This document shows positions 26,401 through 38,422 of a DNA stretch of 64,000 nt, in pieces; positions within the stretch are counted from its first letter, which is position 1, and each line of letters opens with the position of its first letter. The position numbers and the translations under genes were made by a program. The stretch is from Anarhynchus alexandrinus (taxonomy: Eukaryota; Chordata; Aves; Charadriiformes; Charadriidae). The DNA lies in the NCBI GenBank assembly GCA_008711295.1, contig VUYV01000020.1, positions 3,645,296-3,709,295 of the forward strand, given 5' to 3'. Below the pieces are notes generated by a model, which was not told where the DNA came from, searched no databases, and saw only the letters and a program-made list of their open reading frames with translations.

Positions 26401-27773
26401 GCAACTGCATCCTGTGAGACAGCTTTGAAGCACATGCATCAAATACAAAGCCTTGACTTTTGCATCACCACTGAGGGTTAAAACTATTGAATATCTACTA
26501 AGCAGTCTTTGCTGAATGCTCTCCTCCCAGGGTAGATGGGTTATCCCATTAATATGCCAGACAGGCTAGGATTTTTTCCTAACAGGACGTCTGCATTCAT
26601 TTCCATAATCAAATAGATACAGGCACTGGTTTGGAAGGCAGCGCCTTCAGATCCTGATGTGACTGCGAAGCTAAGCAGAAGTGAGCTGACACCGAGATTC
26701 CCGAGCTCTCAGTCACAAGCAGGCTTCTGTGGCTTGGCACCGGGGGAAGCAACGAGAAGAATGCAAAAGGTTTGGAGGCACTGGAGGCAGTCAAGGCCTC
26801 TGCCTACTTCATTATGAAATGGCCCAGGTGCAGCCATCTCTTCACCAGGAGCTTTGCAGACAGGAGCAGCTTTTCTTTTAAATGATGAAGAAAAGCAGGG
26901 GAATAGGAGTCAAGGTTCCTCATTTCTTCTATGACTTTTGCCATTGCCTTGAGTAACTTGAGCCAGATCACTTTTGTTATCTCTGTACCTTATTTTTGTG
27001 TCTAGTTGATGCATATTTGTAAACATTAAACAGAGCTTTTAAATCAGTTTAGTGATGGGCGAGCAGAAAACCAGAGGTGCCAGACCGCTAAACCAAATGA
27101 GAAAATTGATTCGTTAGGTGTAGAGCACCTATATGGGTGGTGTCCTATCCTTGATATTTTGTGGCTGTCACATAGGTTTGTCTTAAGTAGAAAGAAAGAA
27201 CAGATAATGTCAGACTAGAAAAGGTGGTATCTGTTGCAAAGAAACAAAAATTGCTGGTTATTCCCTCTTTAGACATTAGGGCTTTGTGGGCTAGGGCTAG
27301 GCCCAGATGCAGAAGGGTGGTTCAACTCAACATAGTTTGCATCCTGACAGTTTGTGAATTTACTTTTATGAGGGGAAAAAAATAGCAGAAGGAAACGGAG
27401 AACTGAGACCCTTCAGAAGCATGTTTAATCGAAGCAAGAAATGAGTTACAAGAATCAACATCTAATGTAAAACATCTGCAACCTATTCTGAATTGACATT
27501 TTGAAGGCTGACTTTCTGAATAAAACTATTACAACAATGCCTTGGGAAAATTGAGATTTGGAAAGTAGTCAGGATTCAGGCTTTGAGAATGGAGAGGAAA
27601 ATGCCCAGAATGTGGGATACAGGCTTCGGTATGTCCCACTCCTGTCCTCCGTCACAGTGAAGGAAAGGGTCTTCAGGGTATCTATATCCCACCAGCCTAA
27701 ACGCATCCTACCCAGAAGCATCTTGGCTTTGTTGTTATTGTTATTGGGGGTGGGGGAGTAGGCATGAATTGGT

Positions 27774-27788
27774 AAAAAAAAAAAAAAA
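27774..27788. repeat. Poly-A tract (15 nt)
   Basis: Fifteen consecutive A immediately downstream of a T/G-rich segment (GTTGTTATTGTTATT and G-runs). No retroposon body was recognised upstream. Confidence 0.75.
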
Positions 27789-28923
27789 TTATTCTCTGCA
27801 GTTTATCCCAGGGGAAATACCAGGTGCCACGTAGCTTTCCATCTTTATTTAGAGTTGAGGCAAAATAATCAGACTTTTAATTTAAATACGAAATGGCAAA
27901 TCTGTGCTTGCTGAAGAAAGAAGCAAGCTCTGGCACTACCGTTTGAATTCATAATAATGCTTCACCTTATGGTATTTGGCTCTCAGCCACTCGTCAGGAC
28001 CTCCTATGCTGCAGTCTGGTGCTGTTCTAGCCAGAAGAGGTGATTTCCTCCCCAGACCTTTAGATGCAAATTGAAGAGAGGAACTTAAAAACTCTTTGAA
28101 TAGCATTAGGCATCTCTGATTCTTGCCAGGCATCATCAGCAAGGTGGGTGGAAACACCTCTTTATGACTTTTTAATTCAAGTTGAGTGGAGGAAGAAGCT
28201 GCCCTCAGTCCCCCCCCTTCCCAACCTAGAAGTGAGCAGCACCGTGAGTGAATCTTAATGAGGCTGCTGCACCCTCTGCCAACTGGCAGCAGACCCGGGA
28301 GCAGGCTTACGCAATTAGTAAGGTTTCTTCTGACTCATCTCCTCAGCTCTCTTCTACCTGGCACCTGGTGTCTCTGGTTTTGCATATTATTGCAGCCACA
28401 AGGCTAGTCCAGGATCATCTGCTGAACTGGACAGGCCAAAGAGTAGTCCTGGCTTGTTTACTCCCAGAGAAGTGACTCAATGTATCATGTGAAAGTCAGT
28501 GAAAAGTTGTTTGGGGTTTTTTTCCCTCCTCGTTGTTGTAAGTAGTGATGCTACTTGACATATTTTCTTCTGTGTGTTTTCAAATAACTGGGTGGGTGTT
28601 GAGTCCCACAGGACTGTGAGGTCCCACAGGACAGCAGCAAAATCTTCATTTTCTTTATTGTCTTGTGGCAACAGCAAACCTAAGCCCTTGTTGTGGAGCA
28701 CATGGAGCTGTCAGAGGGTTGTTTAGGTGTTATCTGCTGGTCCCTGGGTGCACTGTGAAATGTTAATGCCATCACTGCACAAGTCTATTGTCAGCCCAAG
28801 ACTGCAATGATCTGAGACAACGATGATGTAAAACTGCCCAGTCTGCATAACTGACAGCACTGGGTGAATCCCCAGTGTGTTGTCAAGGACTTAGATAATT
28901 GTTAGGAGTAGGTCCTACTTAAT

Positions 28924-29149
28924 GTCTCTGTGGTTGCCCAGCCAGGTGGGGCTACCCCATGTGTACAAAAACTTGGCAACTANGTGCTACTTTGAGTTAT
29001 GCCAGTGGGGTATTTTGCCAGAAGATGGAAGGCAAAGTTTGAAACCAGTAAGATTTGGATATGCCTTCCCATCTATACCTGTGCACCCAGTCTCTGTGGT
29101 TGCCCAGCCAGGTGGGGTTACCCCATGTGTACAAAAACTTGGCAACTAT
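28924..29149. repeat. Direct repeat pair (~59 bp) next to a single N
   Basis: About 59 bases at 28924-28982 (beginning TCTCTGTGGTTGCCCAGCC, ending GGCAACTA) recur at 29091-29149 with one visible difference (GGGGCTACC against GGGGTTACC). An undetermined base at 28983 follows the first copy directly. The 107 bases between the copies are unique. The position of the N at the copy edge makes an unresolved contig overlap the first explanation. A genuine short duplication is possible. Confidence 0.8.
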
Positions 29150-29320
29150 GTGCCCTGTTGCGGCAGCTGAGCTAGTAAATCTCGGGACACTTGAAACACT
29201 AGAAGTGCACATAGCAGAGAAACTCCATCCCTCAGAAAGCCATGCACAGTGTGCTGGTGATGGTGGACTTAGTTTCCAGGCATGAAGACTATGCAGGTTA
29301 ATAGATTAGAAAGTAAAATA

Positions 29321-29512
29321 ATCACAGAATGGTCAGGGTTGGAAGGGACCTCTGGAGATATCTAGTCCAACCCCCCTGCCAGAGCAGGGTCACCTACAGC
29401 AGGTTGCACAGGATGGCGTCCAGGCGGGTTTTGAATGTCTCCTGAGTGGGAGACTCCACAACCTCTCTGGGCAGCCTGTTCCAGTGCTCTGCCACCTATG
29501 CCTGGAAAATTC
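29321..29512 (-). mobile_element. CR1 LINE, 3' fragment
   Basis: This is the antisense 3' end of a chicken-repeat-1 retrotransposon. It begins with a terminal ATCACAGAATGG (the degenerate CR1 octamer), then GGTTGGAAGGGACC, a TCCAACCCCCCTGCC block, and the conserved ACCTCTCTGGGCAGCCTGTTCC segment near 29462. CR1 copies are characteristically truncated at the 5' end, and only the last ~190 bases are present. No open frame remains. The exact right edge is uncertain because similarity fades into AT-rich sequence after about 29500. Confidence 0.93.
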
Positions 29513-31040
29513 TAGTTTATTTTCATCCAATTTCTCTTCATGAGAATGAACAGTTCTTCTGTGGTTTGCACTAAATTATGCCTTTTCTTGGATCCAACAG
29601 CAGTCATCAGAAGTTTTCTTTACTTGGTTTTCTATACTAAATATCTATGTTCTTTGTGTCATTTGCACAATAATAAAGAAGAGAAAATGCAAAAAAAGCC
29701 TTGAATAGCTGAATGAGGCAGGGAGAGTAAAATGAAAGGGCCCTCAAAATTGTTTGCTTATGTTTGGTAGCGTGTCTGTTATCCAAGTACTTCACAAACA
29801 ACACCAAATAAGGAAAGGACCAGAAGACAATATTGTCAATGTTCAGTCAACAAGGACCTGTTTGCATGGATGAGTTGTTTGCAGGGAGCTGCCAAATGGT
29901 TTGCCAATTCAAAATGCATTAAGTGGTTCAAATTGCCAGGACTTCTGAACCTCTCTTGAAAAATTGAAGGAGCCATTTAGATTCCTAGCGAAGAGCAGCC
30001 CTCCTTGCCTTGAGTCTTTAAACTTACTTTCACTCCATGTCTGCCCTTTGGCAATACAGGACAAAAGAAACCAATACGGCTAACATAAACCATATGTGTT
30101 TCAAGGCTTCAGATTTTCAAGGAGTGTCTGTGTATGAATATGGGTGAGGTATCTTCCGAGAAGGCTGTGATCCCTTGAAAAGGGGAGAATGTGCTTATGG
30201 GCCACATCTTGAGTTTAAGTGGCATCATCCAGATGCTTTGGGGTGTAAGAGGAACCAGAACAGCCTCAGCAGCAGTTCTGCATGGCTCTATGAAAAATTG
30301 TTTTGTGAGCAACTGATTGCACCAGGAGGGGGTTGCAGACAAATTAAATCAAATCCACTGATTTTTTAAGGGTGTTTTTTTGAGCTAGCATGAGGCCGAT
30401 TCATCCAGAAGCAGTTCAGCCACTGATGGGTTGGGATTTCCTTTTGTGTGGTTTTTTTTCCATTTCCTTTGAGTGTTTTTTAGACTGATCGTTGATGTTT
30501 AGTCTATCCACGTTTCTGTGTATATTTACATCTGCATAAAATGTGTCATTATTGTATTAAAATATTTATGTATCTGTTCCAACTACATATGCAGTTCAAG
30601 TCCTTCTTTCACAACTCTAACCTCTAGGCACTGAGCAGTGTCTGCGAGCTATAGCTACCAACCTGGAAGAAATGTATTTGGCTTTACCTCTCATATCTTA
30701 TCAAAGCAGTAGGAATTTAAAGGCCATCCTATTACTGTTTTCAAGGTCCAGTAGACATGTAGCAAGAATAAAGATCATTTTTTTTTAAAGCGATCTAATT
30801 CTCCACCTGATTGCTCTTTGTGCTTGATTTGTGCACACAGCATAATAATGTTATTAAGGGTAATCAGTACTGCTATCGTTATTCAGGCAAAGAAAGGCTA
30901 CTGCAGTGTTGAATAGCTCTTCACATTTGAATCATGTAGCCCATAGAGCATCCCGGTAGTATTAAATACACTGGGGAAAAGCCCAGGCAAAAACTGTTAG
31001 GATCTGACAAAATGCACAAATCTTAAAAAGTGTAGAAATG

Positions 31041-32408
31041 AGGACTCTGGTCAACCTCACCTCTGTGCCCGGGAAGATCATGGAACGTATCCTCCTAGAA
31101 GCTATGCTAAGGCACATGGAGGAAGGGAGGTGACTTGAGACAGCCAGCAGGGCTTCACCAAGGGAAAGTCCTGCCTAATCAATCTTGTGGCCTTCTATGG
31201 TGGAGTGACTACAGCAGTAGACAAGGGAAGACATATGGATGTTGTCTATCTGGAATTTTGTAAGGCCTTTGACATGGTCCCCCACAACATCCTTCTCTCT
31301 AAATTGAGAGGTATGGATTTGATGGGTGGAACTGTTCAGTTGATGAGGAACTGGTTGGATGATTACATCCAGATGGTAGTGGCCAATGGCTCAATGTCCA
31401 GATGGAGACCGGTGACAAGTGGTTCCTGATCCTGTGGATCTGTACTGGGACCAGTACTGTTCAATGTCTTCATCAATAACATAGTCAGTGGGACTGAGTG
31501 CACCCTCAGCAAGTTTTTCAATGACACCAAGCTGAGTGGTACAGTTGACACACCTGAGGGATGGCATGCCATCCAGAGAAACTTGGACAAGCTCAAGAAA
31601 TGGGCCCATGTGAACCTCATGAGGTTCAATAAGGCCAAGTGCAAGGTCCTGCACATGGGTTAAAGCAATCCCAAGCACAAATACAGGCTGAGGGATGAAG
31701 GGATTGAGAGCAGCCCTGCTGAGAAGGACTTGGAGAGTACTGGTGGATGAAAAGCTGGACATGAGCTGAAAACATGAACTTGCAGCCCAGAAGGACAACC
31801 GTATCCTGGGACACATCAAAAGCAGCATGGACAGCAGGTTGAGGGAGGTGATTCTGCCCCTCTACTCTGCTCTCATGAGACCCCACCTGGAGTACTGCAT
31901 CCAGCTCTGGGGCCATCAGCACAAGAAGCACATGGACCTCTTCGAGTGGGTCCAGAGGAGGGCCACAAAAATGATCAGAGGGCTGGAGCACCTCTGCTAT
32001 GAGGACAGGCTGAGAGAGTTGTGGTTATTCAGCCTAGAGAAGAGAAGGCTCCGGGGACACCTTATAGTGACCTTCCAGTACTTAAAGCGGGCCTACAGAA
32101 AAGATGGGGACAAACTTTTTTAGCAGGGCCTGTTGCAATAGGACAAGGGGTAATGGTTTTAAACAAAAAGAGGGTAGACATATACTAGATATAAGGAAGA
32201 CATTTTTTTATGCTGAGGGTGCTGAAACACTGGAACAGGTTGCCCAGAGAGGTGGTGGATGACCCATCCCTGGAAACATTCAAGGTCAGGTTGGGACAGC
32301 GCTCTGATCAACCTGATCTAGTTGAAGATGTCCCTGCTTATTGCAGGGTGGTCATACTAGTTGACCTTTAAAAGGTTGCTTCCAACCCAACTGTTCTACT
32401 TTTAATCA
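31041..32408 (+). mobile_element. CR1 LINE, 5'-truncated copy with decayed reverse transcriptase
   Basis: A 1.36-kb CR1 non-LTR retrotransposon copy in plus orientation. It starts within the ORF2 reverse transcriptase (TSVPGKIME near 31062) and runs through the palm, thumb and C-terminal region into a 3' tail ending near TTCCAACCCAACTGTTCTAC. The 5' region carrying ORF1 and the endonuclease is absent, as is usual for CR1. The terminal octamer array is reduced to a degenerate remnant. The copy has in-frame stops, frameshifts and altered catalytic residues, so it is an old inactive insertion. Confidence 0.95.
31062..32290 (+). pseudogene. CR1 reverse transcriptase remnant (non-functional)
   Basis: Within the CR1 copy, the RT frame can be followed in three pieces. 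The fingers piece ([20 protein letters not shown]) starts at 31062, and the frame shifts near 31130-31139. The palm piece is open from 31139, with [25 protein letters not shown] and LGPVLFNVF. It contains a TGA at 31427-31429 and a TAA at 31661-31663, and shifts again near 31733. The C-terminal piece includes [13 protein letters not shown] and MIRGLEHL and ends at a frameshifted stop at 32121 in a T6 run. Motif A reads YLEF where CR1 enzymes have aspartate (31253-31255). The FADD box reads FFND (31514-31525). Both changes hit catalytic carboxylates, so the enzyme could not work even if the frames were intact. Confidence 0.9.
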
Positions 32409-32516
32409 TAAAGGATGGTAGATAGAACATATAGCCCTAGGCAACACCTTCATAAGAAACCAGTGCCTTGTGTCAGCATCTAATTTTCAGATAATTGGTA
32501 CTGTATGTGCCTGATA

Positions 32517-32702
32517 TATGTCAATATAGGTATTGATTGTATGTGTAAAAGTGAGATGAGATTGCAAAGTAAATCTCTTGGGAATGAAGGACCACGTGGA
32601 AAATGACAGAAANGTATGTCAATATAGGTTTGTACGTGTAAAAGTGAGATGAGATAGCAAAGTAAATCTCTTGGGAATGAAGGACCACGTGGAAAATGAC
32701 AT
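32517..32702. repeat. Direct duplication (~90 bp) split by a single N
   Basis: TATGTCAATATAGG followed by about 80 bases ending in GACCACGTGGAAAATGACA occurs at 32517-32612 and again at 32615-32702, with the undetermined base at 32613 between them. The copies differ by a few substitutions and an 8-bp length difference near the start. Very likely an unresolved overlap between two contigs or alleles. Confidence 0.85.
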
Positions 32703-32742
32703 AAATAACATAATTTACTTTTCATATGGTGCTTTTTATCTG

Positions 32743-32898
32743 CATCTAGAACACTAGAACACACTGCAGAGACAGTGAGAGACAACACAAACAGAACAGG
32801 TAAAAATTGCCCATTTTTCATCTAGAACACTAGAACACACTGCAGAGACAATGTAGGAAGACAACACAAACAGAACAGGTAAAAATTGCCCATTTTTC
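32743..32898. repeat. Tandem duplication, 2 x ~78 bp
   Basis: CATCTAGAACACTAGAACAC and the following bases to GCCCATTTTT are present back to back at 32743-32818 and 32819-32898. The copies differ mainly by GACAGTGAGAGACAAC against GACAATGTAGGAAGACAAC. There is no N here, but the duplication lies only 40 bp from a gap-associated duplication. Confidence 0.85.
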
Positions 32899-35800
32899 AT
32901 TTGAGGTTTTATAAGAATTTTATTTTTCTTATAATTAATTTCAGAAACACACCCAGGAAAACTTAGAGGAAAAAAGTCTTCCTGTTCCTCTGAAGATTTC
33001 AGTTTGTTCAGTATTTTGATCAATTTTTTTGTTTTAATTTTTTTTTCAGTCCAAAAAACTAATGGAATTGAAAAGCCATCTTTAATTTTAAAAATGTTTT
33101 GGTAAAAGGGAAACATAATTAATTGTTACCCATATTATATATAAACTCAGGGACAAAATAGGAAACTAAGCAGAAATATGATATTTGTCCAAACACAGGC
33201 TTCTCATCTGTCCTGTTTAGCTGTATGATGCAAGCTGTGGTGGTCCAGTAAACCTTATATCTAGATAATGATCCTCAGCCTTTTTTATTTACTAGTATTA
33301 TCAAAGCAATGGAGACTAAGGGTGGTATTCAGGTCTCTTTACTACTGGTGGTTAATATAACAATGACATTTTGCAACTGTTGAATTTCATGGTGCTAAAA
33401 TTTGTTTTAAGAAAAAAAAAATCATACAGTCATAATTGTGAGATGAGGTTTAAATTAATGCAAAATGCGAGAGAGAACATATTGCTAAGAGCAGGCTCAC
33501 TCAGTAAGGTAATGCAATCCTCCCTTTACCTTAAACGTAGGTGTGTTAGGCAGGTAGCCAACAGTCTACTTTCCCCATCATAACAAGTGTCTGTTTTTAA
33601 GTAAACTTTTCTGATCTTGAGTTGTGCAGCCTTCTGTGGCTCTGAAAGGCTGCTACAGCAAAACTCATGCAATCTCCCTTCTTGCTGAGACTTTTCCATG
33701 GCTCTCCTTGCTTTTAGGTACTTGAATTTAATGCGCTGTTAATAAAGGTGGGGGTTTCTCCTGTAACCTTTTTCATTTGAAGGTATTCAGATTCTTAATA
33801 GGATTCATGCTATGCCATACTGTAACAGGGAATTGCTCCTCTATAAGTCTCACCTGCAAAGACCACTGAGCTCTGTGGGCATATTTGTATTGCCTTTGGT
33901 GTGCTTAAGATCAGCACTAGTGACTGCCGAGTACCTTGAACACATCGTAATGAATCTGACTTCATGGCAGCCCTGAGATGGATATCGCTGCCTCTGCTAC
34001 TGATAAGGATACAGAAGTCTGGAGAGCTTACGTGAGTTGCCTACGATCATAAAACAACCCTGTGGAAATGCTGAGAAGCAAAATACTTGTCTCCAGTCCT
34101 GCCTTATCTGGAAGCCCAGTCTGCCCCCTTGGCGTCACACTGGCAACTATTAACTTGTTCCCAGATCTTCATGAAGTGAAATAACAGCCTCATAACCGCT
34201 ACCTGCTTCTCCACAGTTGGCTTTTGCCACTATCCCGCCTCACCCACACTGCATATTCATCAGATCCCAAAGATCCGTCTGAAGAAGCAAGCGGCCTCTC
34301 TGAGTGCCTGGGGACCTCTCATCCCTCCCTGATCTCCCAGCTTTGGTGGCACTGAGGCAGGGAAAGAAGGGCGGCTTACTGAGATGCAGGGTCAAAATGC
34401 AGCTGTTTGGTGAACTGCCACGGTGAACCCTGCGGTAGCTGCTCTGTAGTGTTAACTACACACAGCAGAGGGCATTAGCGTTGTTAGTACTACGGAGTTT
34501 ATCTGTGGTAACTGCGGTTCAAATGTAAACCCCAGGACAGAAAATTCATGAACAATACAATAGTTGGTTGACTGTTCCTAAACGTGGTATCTCTCTGTAC
34601 TGTAAATTGCAAGATCAGACAAAAGTGCGTCTCCCCAGGGAGGGACAGGCAGGCAATTTGGGTCTGTGTGAAGAAGGTTTGATGATAAGAGTTATCAGGC
34701 TGATGTAATGTTTATGTACTGCAGATAAACATGGTCAGACTATGCATCTGCTTCCAGAACAATCTAGAGACTCTCTCTGAAGTGGCAGGGCACAAATGGC
34801 AGACCACTCTGTCAGTGTGTTTTCTATGTGTTGGGAATCCTGCCTGGTAAGTCTGGACCTTTTTATATGGGCTCCCTGTGTAAGCATTAAAGTCAAGTAA
34901 AGAGCAGTTAATGCACCAGTCCCAACACCTGCAGTCCTACAATGGATAAAAAACAAAAAAAAAAGAAGATTAAATGACTAAAATAGAGTACTCTTCCACT
35001 ACGCTATTCCTAACAAGCTGCAGTATCCCTGTGTGAAACAAAAATCAATATGCCCATCAAACAGAGACACAAGCTTGATAATACTATTAAAAGATGGAGC
35101 AAAAAGAATCCTGAATTTCTTATATTTTGCAGTTAGTCAATAAGACACTTCATCAGGGAAGTGTCTCTGCAAGCAGAAAGGCTGCACAGTGTCATTTTAG
35201 TCTGCCATGTTTGCTGCTCAGCTGTGTCTGGTAATTTAGGGCAACAAAGTTGGCAGATATCTCTGGATCTTAATTCAGCTGTTGTGTCCGCAATCATTCG
35301 TCCTCTGAGCTCAGGTGGTGGGACTGCTCTTGGGGGCCCAACTTGAATGCTTCTGTTGGGCTGCATCTCCTGGGGTTAGGGACCAGAGTGTCAAGGGCTT
35401 GCTGCTAAGAGATCTAAATTTCCTCTTCTCAGTGAATGAGCTGGGGCTCCAGGTCCTTTCCCTCTGGGCTCTTCAGATTATGGGTTTCTCTAAGATGGGT
35501 ACTTGACCCGAGGCCTGGATCATCCAGGTTTCTGACAAGTCTGCAAGTTTGACCCCCTGTTAAACGTTGAGAAGGGCTTGACTGATCTCTGTACCTGATT
35601 GTCAGGAAGGATCTGCAGGGTGCAGGCTCCCAGAGGAGACAGTGGTGTTTAATGCCTGCCATTTGGCTAGGCTTTTTCTGGGGAATGAGGTGAGCATTTG
35701 TGTGTTTAGACATAGAAAAAAGGATTACAGTGATACAAAGCACCAACCGAAACAAGGTCTCCACAGTGCTGTGTATAGTGTAAACGTGGTAAGAAACACC

Positions 35801-36231
35801 TTATCCCCGTGATCGCTACAGCCCACATAGCAAGAGAATAATTGACGGGGAAGGAGGGATGCAGGTACCAAAAATGACTTTACTTCACACAGAAGGTCTG
35901 TGGCAGCACAGATTTTCAAAGTCAGAGTCCAGGGGATTAGTTTCAAGACTACAGTTGTTCCCACCAAATTTGTCTGTGCATCATTCTGTAGGGAGCCACT
36001 GCTCCCTTTGGTGTGTTGGAAGGAATAGGGAAATGCCATTGGGGGAAATGCCATTCCATTGGGGAAGCCATTGTTTGGGCCCATGGTTGCCTGTGGCTTC
36101 ATTTTTTCCTCTCATCAGGCATAGCATCATCATCCTTCTACTTTCTCCTTCCTCCTCACTAAAACCCCTGACATGAACACCATGGTCTACCAAAGGGGTA
36201 ATGCCTGGGGAATTGCTTCCAAGCCCTCAGA
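32899..36231. other. Unique non-coding stretch
   Basis: AT-rich with no recognised gene or element. From 34010 to 34530 CpG is somewhat more frequent than nearby (about a dozen in 500 bases) without an open frame of note. A 13-bp repeat, GGGAAATGCCATT, occurs at 36028-36040 and 36043-36055. A 125-codon minus frame at 35725-36102 overlaps plus-strand frames and has no family resemblance. Confidence 0.4.
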
Positions 36232-36640
36232 AATCATAGAATCATAAAATTGTCTAGGTTGGAAGAGACCCTTGGGATCATAGAGTCCAACCATCTACCC
36301 TACTCTACAAAGTTCTCCCCTACACCATATCCCCCAACACCACATCTAAACGGCTCTTAAACACATCCAGGGATGGTGACTCAACCACCTCCATGGGCAG
36401 CCTATTCCAATGCCCGACCACTCTTTCTGTGAAAAATTCTTTCCTAATGTTCAGTCTAAATCTACCCTGTTGGAGCTTGAAGCCATTCCCTCTTGTTCTG
36501 TCATTAATTACCTGTGAGAAGAGACCAGCACCAACCTCTCTACAGTGTCCTTTCAAATAGTTGTAGAGAGTGATGAGGTCTCCCATCAGCCTCCTCTTCC
36601 TCAAACTGAACAGTCCCAGCTCCTTCAGCCTCCTTCAAAA
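36232..36640 (-). mobile_element. CR1 LINE, 3' fragment with open C-terminal RT frame
   Basis: An antisense CR1 3' end. It starts with the terminal repeats TCATAGAATCATAAAAT at 36234-36250, then GGTTGGAAGAGACCC and a short 3' UTR. On the minus strand the frame reading from about 36625 to the stop at 36320 is uninterrupted. It carries the typical CR1 C-terminus, including [41 protein letters not shown] and [15 protein letters not shown]. The copy is 5'-truncated to about 400 bp. The intact frame and doubled terminal octamer suggest it is younger than the copy at 31-32.4 kb. The left boundary is firm; the right boundary is approximate. Confidence 0.94.
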
Positions 36641-37755
36641 TGGGTTCCAAGCGCTCTCTACGCTATATTTTGCTTACTACAGGACAGTTTAGCAACCTTT
36701 TTGAGTCATTCATGCCTAAAGTAAAGGAGTTGAAGGGTGGAGGTGGGTGGATCCATCAAAGTTCAAAAAGAACAAGCTAAAATGTGAACGTAACAGGAAA
36801 CAGTAGTTTTAGAGACAATCACAAGGTAGTGTTCTAGGAGACTGAAGTGATGTGCCCAGTGGGAACAATCTGAACTTATTTGTTCAAGTTCAAACTATTC
36901 TGTTTGGACATCAGCTGTCTCCAAAGGCAAGCACACCGACTGATTATCTGGTATAAATCTGCATAATTTGTCATTATACATAATGTAGTTAATTTACTTC
37001 AGGCTAAAACTTTCAATCTATTCACATTAACACATTGTACAAAGAACAGGATAAGGGCACGTGGATGACATGTGCGCATCCCTTCCATGGCTCTGGGTTC
37101 CTGCGCTGCTGGTAGCAACTCGGAGCTGGCAGAGTGCCCTGAGGACGTGGGGAAGTATTTAACACACACCCAAAGCATCTGCTACTGCTTTGGGGTTCCA
37201 AGGCAGAATTTTGGTACAGCATGCAATCTTCTAAATTCTGGGTTGTGTGTGATTGCAGACAGGATTTTAGCAAGAGAATTAGCAGAGCTGGGGTGCCTCC
37301 ATCTACAGTCCTGCTTTGTAGCTGTTATCTACGTGTGAGCTACTTCCAAAATTATTAGCAACTCCACTTGAAGCTACTACCAACGTAATGATTGAAAGGC
37401 AGCAATACCTGCAACTTTTACTGTTTTTTTTTTAAGAGAGTTTGGGTTTTGTCTGGTGGGTGGGTCTTGTTTGTCTCTTTGTGAAAATGCTTCTGTTATT
37501 ATTGCAAATTAAGCTGCTTGAGTATGGATAGAGCTATCTTCATTTTCCATATTGAAGAGTGAATTCATATTTCGCTCTTCCTAAGATGAAGATAAGGTGT
37601 CAGAACTCCCTCAGATTTAACATCAGCTGGCTGACCCCAGGCTGAGCAGAACATAGAGGCTCCCCCAAGTGTGCTAGCTAATGGTACCCTAGATGAGGAT
37701 GAAGATGAATACGGATGAAGGCTCCTTGGAAACTGGTCACTTTTCATGATATTCA

Positions 37756-37779
37756 TCAGAAGGTACTGATACCTTCTGA
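37756..37779. repeat. Short perfect inverted repeat
   Basis: TCAGAAGGTA and TACCTTCTGA flank a four-base loop CTGA. The stem is 10 bp and does not extend into the flanks. Too short to suggest an RNA gene by itself. Confidence 0.75.
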
Positions 37780-38396
37780 AGGTTGAGTCTGTCAGGAGAG
37801 ATCACAGTAACAGTTAAAGCAATGGAAAATATGCTTTCTGGATGCAGTATGAGACTAATATCTTTAGCCCAGCTCTGATTTCTGGACTGGTTCTGGTGGT
37901 GAAATATTGGGTAAAATATCCATCTTGAGATTATCCAGTGTTTGGATCAGTTTTGCGGAAGCTGTGGCTTGGGTGCATTTTTGCTATTTTCTCCATTTCT
38001 GTCTGTTTTAATAATCTCATCTATCTGACAAATATTTTGGATTTTAATTTCAAATGAATCTCTACACATAATTACTCATTTATGATTTGTCAGTCTTATG
38101 AAAGCATGAGTGAGAAAAATGCTCTCTTTGGATTAACAATAGTCATTATATCTGTTAACTATTATAAGGGATTCTCTATTCTTGCTATGGATTGAGAAGA
38201 CTAAAATAAGTCAGGTGTTCGTGACAAGAGCAGAGACAAAAAAACGTGTCTGCCTGCTGACAGAAATTTTTTTCCTCTTCTAGTAGGGATAAACCAAGAC
38301 TTCTCTGGTAGGGTTTTTTTGGAGGAGGGAGGAGAAAAATGGAAGGGGGGCAAAAAAAAAAGGCAAGAAAAGGGAGCATGGAAACAAACATACTTA

Positions 38397-38422
38397 CATA
38401 TATATGTGTGTGTATATATATG
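38397..38422. repeat. (TA)n/(TG)n microsatellite
   Basis: ACATATATATGTGTGTGTATATATATG: alternating TA and TG dinucleotides, likely length-polymorphic. Confidence 0.85.

Larger units (their letters stand above)
17233..28923. other. Unique non-coding stretch
   Basis: No gene, RNA or transposable element was recognised. Notable local points are a C12 run preceded by an N at 19404-19416, an A-run ending in an N at 23467-23479, a TGACTCAGC-containing block at 23880-23960 with several CpGs, and a short CpG-enriched patch at 26643-26760. All open frames are below 104 codons and unremarkable. Confidence 0.4.

Noticed and set aside
26640..26700. GAAGCTAAGCAG resembling the 5S rRNA internal region, hinting at a 5S-derived SINE
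   Set aside because: Only a 12-base match at 26667-26678, no continuing similarity on either side and no tRNA-like or core domain seen.
31363..31991. Three long minus-strand frames (97, 145 and 121 codons)
   Set aside because: They are antisense shadows of the plus-strand CR1 reverse transcriptase region.
32480..33116. Minus-strand frames of 113 and 120 codons with internal repeats
   Set aside because: The internal repeats are the local DNA duplications and the sequence resembles no protein family.
35725..36102. 125-codon minus frame
   Set aside because: Overlapped by plus frames, contains a local 13-bp DNA repeat, and shows no domain or splice signals.
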